Assembly: GCA_032209605.1 (NCBI GenBank)
Contig: JASFXZ010000001.1
Span: 43,900,619-43,964,618, forward strand
Origin: Mactromeris polynyma
Taxonomy: Eukaryota > Mollusca > Bivalvia > Venerida > Mactridae
Direction: 5' to 3'
DNA length: 64,000 bases
Both the position numbers and the translations under genes were made by a program. The notes below the pieces were generated by a model, which saw nothing but the letters and a program-made list of their open reading frames with translations, did not search any database and had not been told where the DNA came from. Shown here piece after piece: positions 58,339 to 64,000 of the stretch (positions within the stretch are counted from its first letter, which is position 1; every line of letters begins with the position of its first letter).

Positions 58339-60993
58339 TTATGTTATATACACTAAAGTAACACCGATACAAGTAAGAGGAGATGACTTCGTAAGAGATT
58401 GGATAATAATAACTCCGTAGTGAGATTAGCCATCGACAGTATAGTCTGTATCAATATGATTCATCATTGCTTATTGTATCAGTCGTGAAATCACACTTTC
58501 ATGTTAATAAACTTGTTACATATTGATCTATCTAATTAAAACAATATAAATGTTCAAGACTGGTACATAAAACCTAGCATGTTCTAAATTCCAACGCCGT
58601 GCAATTTCCCGAGGGTTGCCTAGCAACACTACTCACTAGTGACTGAACTTGAATTATTCTATAGCTCTACTTTCAGACGCAGTTGTTAAGGTAAACATTA
58701 TTATGTTCATCTAGTTTTCATACTACATTGTCATGTTTACAATAATAAGATTAACGCCTGTATCGTGATTGATCAAAATGTTTTCTTTGCCAACATAACA
58801 TAATTCCAATTATAGTATTCATTACTGCGCCGATAAATATACTTAGCCGCGCGCCCAGTGTATCTGAACATTCACTGTGAGTTTGGATTACAGGAGGCGA
58901 TCTCCGGATAAAACTGATTGGATACTCCTGACAGATTTGCTTTCATATTTAACATACCCTGGTCTTTGAGTCAAGTATTCGATCTACTACAGTATAGAAT
59001 GAACTTGAAGTGCCAACAGAATAGCAACAATCAGTGGAAATAACTTTATTTCAGGAATAGAAAAAGGTCACTCAACAGTCGACTTTATTTTTTTGAACGA
59101 AAAATTAAAAAAGCGACGCACGTTAGTGACCATGAGACCGTGATTATTAATTGTTTGACGATCTATGATATTCACACGAGACAGTTATGTTTGCTTACTC
59201 CCTAACGCGACATGTCCGTAAACATAATGAGTACATATCGTAGAAGGCAGTTGCAGACAATAGGAGACCTAACTCTTCTGCAGACACATCTATTAATCTC
59301 TTGATATTGTGGTAAACCAATATCGAAATTTTATTGGTTTTTGGAATACTTTTCGCTAATTTGCCATTGCCGCCACATTACGTACTTTAGGTATACGAGA
59401 CTGGTCTAGGTTTATGGCAGTCTTTTTAACTACCGAAAAGAACCGAAACGACTGACAAAACTGTAATGATTGGGTAATAATCCTGACATAATAAGAACTC
59501 CCGCCAGGAAGATTTAAAAGAAATCAACAGTTGAGAGATTTGTCCGCACCTTTTTCAATCAATACCTTTTAAACATATTGATATGGCAGGGTATGACAGA
59601 TGAGAATATCTTTAAAGATTTGTGTTCGAGACTTTGTAGGTGTTAACTTTGCTCGGGAACTAACAGATTGTATTCAGTTGAGCATATTCAAGTTTTTCCC
59701 CAACCATTTTGAAATTTTATTACATGTACAACCTATCATGTTACAAGGTTTATATTGATGTTTGTACCTGTTCCGAGTTGTGCTGTCCATTGTTTGCCCA
59801 CGCGTGTCAGAGCATTGATAAGGTTTGTCAGTTTGAGTTTTTATTATACTGTCTTCCACTTTTTGTCATTGAGTCATATCAATCAGTTAGATTTCTCCAA
59901 GCTTTTTTTTATTATGATGTTATTTAATACACATGACGTCATTTAGCAGTAGAAACGAAACTTTCTCTCTGTTTGGCTGTTTATAAATACAACATAATCA
60001 CATAATCCTCCCTTAGTATAGTCGTAAATTTGTTTCACTTTCTCGATAAATTATGTTCTATATGAATTCATGTTAAATTCCATTTTCTTGTCACCAGTAT
60101 TTAAGATTATATCTGAATAATAACTTACATTTTCCTGCTGCCTTTACATAAGGTTATTTATTTAAGATTTTGTGGTTATTTCGCATTATGATGTAAAAGA
60201 ACTTAGTATCTGAGACCAAGGTCAAGATAATGTTGCTTGTGTGTATGTTATTGTATGCGTAATGGTTAATTGCTTTTAATTATTAGATACTTCTTACTTT
60301 GTCAGTGTATGTGCTTATGTTAGAAGCCAAAGAACACAAAGCGGTAAAATGTTAGGTTAGCTAGCTCTTAAATCGATATGAATTCTCACTTTTTTGACAG
60401 ACTGTTGCAATGGTCTAAATCGCTGTCTGTTTATTTTTTCAGTTTATGTTTAAGATGTATTTTAAGTTCCCATTTCCTCATGCGCATTTTCTTTATTTGA
60501 TATAATATTCATGTAATCACTCTTTCGAACTATGGCTACTGACTTTCTTGGCTTGTTCCGTGATGTATTATATCCATTATTTTGTTCTGCCTTGTTGTCC
60601 CCCGAATTTCTCCATAGTTGTTTTTGATGGTCGACCAATCCTTGCACCCCTATTCCCAAGCATGTTTACCCATGTCCAATATCAGTTTTGTAGACGGTTG
60701 TTTATCTGAAGTATATGTAGGGAGGTATTGTCATATGTATATGACGTTCCCTTTAACAACTTAATATCTCTTTATATTTCCAATTCAAACAAATGATTTA
60801 TAATTTCGGGTATATCTCAGGTATTTTAACTATTCGTTCACAAATATACAAAACACAACTAGAGGATATTATACTGGACTGCTTTACGGCGGTATTGGCA
60901 TATTCGGGCGTATTCGCCCTAGCAAGATAACTGTTTAATGACATGTGGAGATTGTAGGTAGGGTACTTGTAATACCAGGCAAGTATTATGTAT
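58339..60993. other. non-coding DNA with CRE palindrome
   Basis: A perfect TGACGTCA lies at 59934-59941. The 65-codon minus frame at 60462-60659 is hydrophilic but unrecognised. Confidence 0.4.
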
Positions 60994-61800
60994 TCATAAA
61001 ATTTTATATCCTTCTGCGGTTTGAATGGAGCTTTCTACAAACATGGTAACACGATAAGAAGAATACGTTCAGGCACCAATTTCTTAACTGGTGGACGTTA
61101 AAAAACTCCGCTTTCAGCAATCGAATAATGAAAGGATGCTAATCGACAGGAATATTACCTATTGGTGCTAAAGCTGCTGAAAGCATCGACTTATATCCAT
61201 TCATTGATATGTACATTAGACATTTGTGAAACTCCCTCTCACACCACCAGCAATTGAACAGTTAAATTTGCTTCTACAGTCCTTTCGGGTACCTTTTCCT
61301 CTATGAATTAGTCAATCATTTTCTAGTGTTTTAGAAAGGCCTTCTGACAACATGCGTCAGTCGATAACAACCATGCAGTCACATTTAGAGATTCTGTTTT
61401 AGGGTTTGCGAACTCTTCCTTTGCACTACATCAATACTTCCTGGCTAAAAGGAAGTCTCGGTGGGGGAGCTATCAACAGTTTCAGCAACTTGGTGAAATA
61501 CAACTGGCGTTGCCACTGTGGAGCAATTGAGCGTGTGTGGAGCACTGGAAAAAAATCAGATGATTTAGCACTATGTGATTAACGGAATGGGCAGGAACGA
61601 ATACTCTGCCATGCAATTGACAGGGCATCCATTGCATATATGCTTGTGGGTGCAATGTCTATGAACAAAACAGAAGTGTCTCCTTAAGTGTTCTGGTAGG
61701 TCGCAAATAGATCCAGAATTGGGCGACCCCAATGACTGAAATAGTTTGCACCACTGCATTATTCAGGGACCACTCTGTTTAAAAAAACAGTCTCTAAATA
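60994..61800 (-). pseudogene. decayed DIRS-like (tyrosine recombinase) retrotransposon
   Basis: No long frame survives, but reading the minus strand in shifting frames gives a collinear series. First TEWSLNNAVV (61778 down) and WGRPILDLFAT (61731 down), the end of a DIRS RNase H. Then DALSIAW (about 61622) with SFLPIPLI in another frame. Then VDQHP-like PIGNIPVD.HPFIIRLLK (about 61190-61120), RPPVKKLVPE (61096 down) and KAPFKPQKD (about 61030), the start of the DIRS tyrosine recombinase. Homology stops near 60994, so the recombinase catalytic part is missing. The order matches DIRS1-group elements, which integrate by recombinase without target duplication. At least two frameshifts and several stops mark it as long dead. 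Confidence 0.7.
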
Positions 61801-63245
61801 ATGGAAATAATCTTCCCGTGTTTTTTTTACCTGGCTCAATTTCTCTTGAGTACAGCTGCATAAAACGACTTCAGATTCTGAAATTGACTAAATGTAGCAT
61901 TAAGATTCATAATTCTTTTAAATAGAATTGATCTGACCTTCTTTTCAATAAGGTCAGTTTCATGGTATAGTTTCAGTAAGTATTTCTAGTTCGCCTGCTA
62001 CAAACAAAACTTAAATAATCGAATTGTACATGCATATTGACAAATTCATATCTCAATTGTGCAAGCGGGTACCTTTTCTGACTTTACCTGAACACTTAGC
62101 TTGTATACCAGATTTATTTTTGCTTCTGTTTTGTTGTTGTTGCTATCTTGTATATAATCATTCTCTGATTTTGAATCGGACTCATTCACTGAGCACTACT
62201 GTCAATTCCCATTTTGACAGCTGTTAAAAATGACATTTCTCTTAATGCACTTAATGTAGATTTGTCCGAATCTGGTTCATCCGAATTACTGACAGATTTT
62301 TGTTTATAAACAGTCCTACACTGCATTTTTTTCGGCCCTCCGTCTCTGGTTTATATGTCCGTGTCAATATGAGCAAAACTTTTAAGCGTATAAAATGTTT
62401 TAGTGTGACATAGCCATACTACCTTAATGGTGGTATATTTTGGACTAACTCGTCAATTTTATAGAATGCATCTAGTTCAAATACTTAAATCCTTTGTTAG
62501 AATTGCAATATTAAGCTGTAATGACAGAACAACGTCGAAAATCCGCTAAAGTTCCCTACCCACTTTTCTGGTGGTTCTTGTTGATTCTTTTTGGTTCTTG
62601 CTGGTATTTAGGTAAGACCCGACACCATGCGGATCGCTTTCTCCCGAAAAAAAAGACGGTCCAGTCTAGGTATCGTCACTTCCGCGGAAATAACCGAATT
62701 TATTGCGTATTATTAACTTGTTTGGTTCAATTTTGTATGCGTTCAGAAGTGTTTTATCGGAGTATTATTCGTATTTGTAAGTCACCGATACTTCAATCTG
62801 CTTTACCTATTGTTTAGCTTCGTTGTCATAGTGCTTCATTATGTGTTTGCGAGAATGACTCGAAACCGAAAGTAACTTCCCGTCTTCTTTTTTTGGCTCT
62901 GTCGGGGGAATCACCAAAAATTTCCTAACTAAAAACTGGAAACCCATTTTTATACGTTTTGTTTGGTGTATGATGATTATGACTAATGGTAATTCCTTAA
63001 TGTTTATCTAGCAGTTCTTAAATCTTCTGTTTCATTTTGGATAAAAGAAGGTAACACAAGTGAACAATTTCGTTTTGTTCCTTGTCTTGACTTGCGTTAC
63101 CGTTATAGTGGCATAATGTAAGTCCAATTTCTTTTCCACATACAATTACGTCATTTAATTCGGTATGCCAGTGGTCATTTTGTACAATAATAATGTAGTT
63201 TATATATACTTGTTTGTATTAATATTATTATCAGATAGCTTATCA
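61801..63245. other. non-coding DNA
   Basis: It may include further eroded parts of the DIRS element near 61800-62250, but no motif is secure. The 98-codon plus frame at 62521-62817 has a weak start context and no homology that I recognise. Confidence 0.35.
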
Positions 63246-63290
63246 TATCTATCTATCTATATAGAATAGATAGATAGATAGATAGAATCA
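63246..63290. repeat. inverted TATC/GATA microsatellite hairpin
   Basis: CATATCTATCTATCTATAT is followed by AGAATAGATAGATAGATAGA, two complementary tetranucleotide tracts head to head that can form a hairpin of about 15 bp. Confidence 0.85.
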
Positions 63291-64000
63291 TAGATTATCA
63301 GGATGGCTTATCACATTGACCAGATAATGTATATGTGGAGGTCAGTGATCAGTAATGAAGATATATCACACTGTTCCATCCTATAATTTGGACTGCCCGT
63401 ATTCAAGATCTATCCTAGTTTTCATATTACTGGTAAAATATTTCCAGACAGAATCTGACTCCTGGTCCACTCTCATTTCATTGCTTTTTAATGCAGGGCA
63501 CTAGTTGGGCCATTGTTGGGGCAGATTTTGGGTATTATTCCCCTATTAAAATACAATGTTTTCCCCCTATTTCCTCTTGAAATTCCCCACGCAATAAGCA
63601 ACTAAGATAATATTCTGCTAAGATTAGTTGGAGTGAGTTTACATTCCTTTTATATACTAAGACATCATTTTAATTCAATATTTGTCAAGAAATATTATTC
63701 ATTTATCAAAACTTATAAAAATAATATAGATAATGAAAAACTTATCTCCTATGTCACGGACATATAAACCATGGATTGGAATCAGGCTGATATTTGTGCT
63801 TAAACTTGTTTGAAGTATCGGCAACGGCGAGATTTTTCATCCGAGATCTAACAATCGGAACACCTCTAAAATGTTTACCAAATGATCTGAAAAAATTTAG
63901 ATGTCCGCCATCTTGTTTCTGAATCATGAGAATTTGACATTTTGAACTGCCGGAATCGTCATGTTTACTGCAGCTATACATTTCTTGATGGTATTTATAT
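63291..64000. other. non-coding DNA at right edge
   Basis: A YY1-like GTCCGCCATCTTG lies near 63904. CAATCGGAACACCTC at 63852-63866 equals the left terminus of the 46331 element. The 75-codon minus frame at 63754-63981 is unrecognised. Confidence 0.35.

Noticed and set aside
62521..62817. 98-codon plus frame with a hydrophobic N-terminal stretch (residues 14-30)
   Set aside because: Weak start context, and the membrane-like stretch is short with no homology recognised. It lies in AT-rich DNA next to a dead retroelement.

Overview
This window looks like AT-rich, non-coding-dominated nuclear DNA from a metazoan, most likely a bivalve mollusc. There are no operons or bacterial-type genes. Coding sequence appears as short exons with GT splice donors, in a background of non-LTR retrotransposon, tRNA-derived SINEs, TA-flanked MITEs and many minisatellites. 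One SINE family ends in GGCGTTAAACCCGATGAAA, a tail I associate with bivalve genomes. The assignment is inference from repeats and cannot be narrowed to a species by reading alone. The one confidently recognised host gene is a PDE8-type cAMP phosphodiesterase. Its first coding exon (14322-14570, minus strand) begins MGCTPSIHV, the acylation-type N-terminus of PDE8. It ends on a phase-0 GTCAGT donor. No later PDE8 exon was found between 1 and 14321, so the first intron appears to run off the left edge. Directly upstream are three CACGTG E-boxes and a perfect TGACGTCA cAMP-response element. The window has eight perfect TGACGTCA sites where composition predicts about one. Layout: 1-3.8 kb holds a TTCATGAA-rich foldback, a 28-bp array and a 5'-truncated LINE with an intact RT active site and a TCTA-repeat tail. 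3.8-14.3 kb is the putative PDE8 intron, with 32-bp, 35-bp and 19-bp arrays, a tRNA-derived SINE and a MITE. 14.3-14.7 kb is the PDE8 exon and leader. 15-34 kb has a pure (GAGT)45 tract, a 36-bp array, a 46-bp array with higher-order structure, SINEs and MITEs. 34.5-36.4 kb is an indel-free array of 29 x 63 bp that is open in one frame and encodes a 21-residue repeat with a faint kelch resemblance. 36.5-45 kb is a cluster of inverted-repeat elements with 36-, 22- and 39-bp arrays. 45.2-47.6 kb is a 28-bp satellite split by a 368-bp element. That element has terminal inverted repeats, an exact 9-bp target duplication, a TATA box, an ATG, a CxxC...CxxC mini-ORF and a splice donor. 48.3-50 kb has a homogenised 65-bp array and an 85-bp mini-MITE. 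50.7 kb has an unidentified phase 1-1 exon candidate. 54-57.5 kb has MITEs and 61- and 49-bp arrays. 61-61.8 kb is a decayed DIRS-like tyrosine-recombinase retrotransposon. Most long open frames in the window are by-products of tandem arrays. The exceptions are the LINE RT, the PDE8 exon, and as candidates the 63-bp array frame, the 46.4 kb mini-exon and the 50.7 kb exon. No gene-to-gene pathway can be read from one window of this kind; the regulatory theme that stands out is cAMP-response elements around a cAMP phosphodiesterase.
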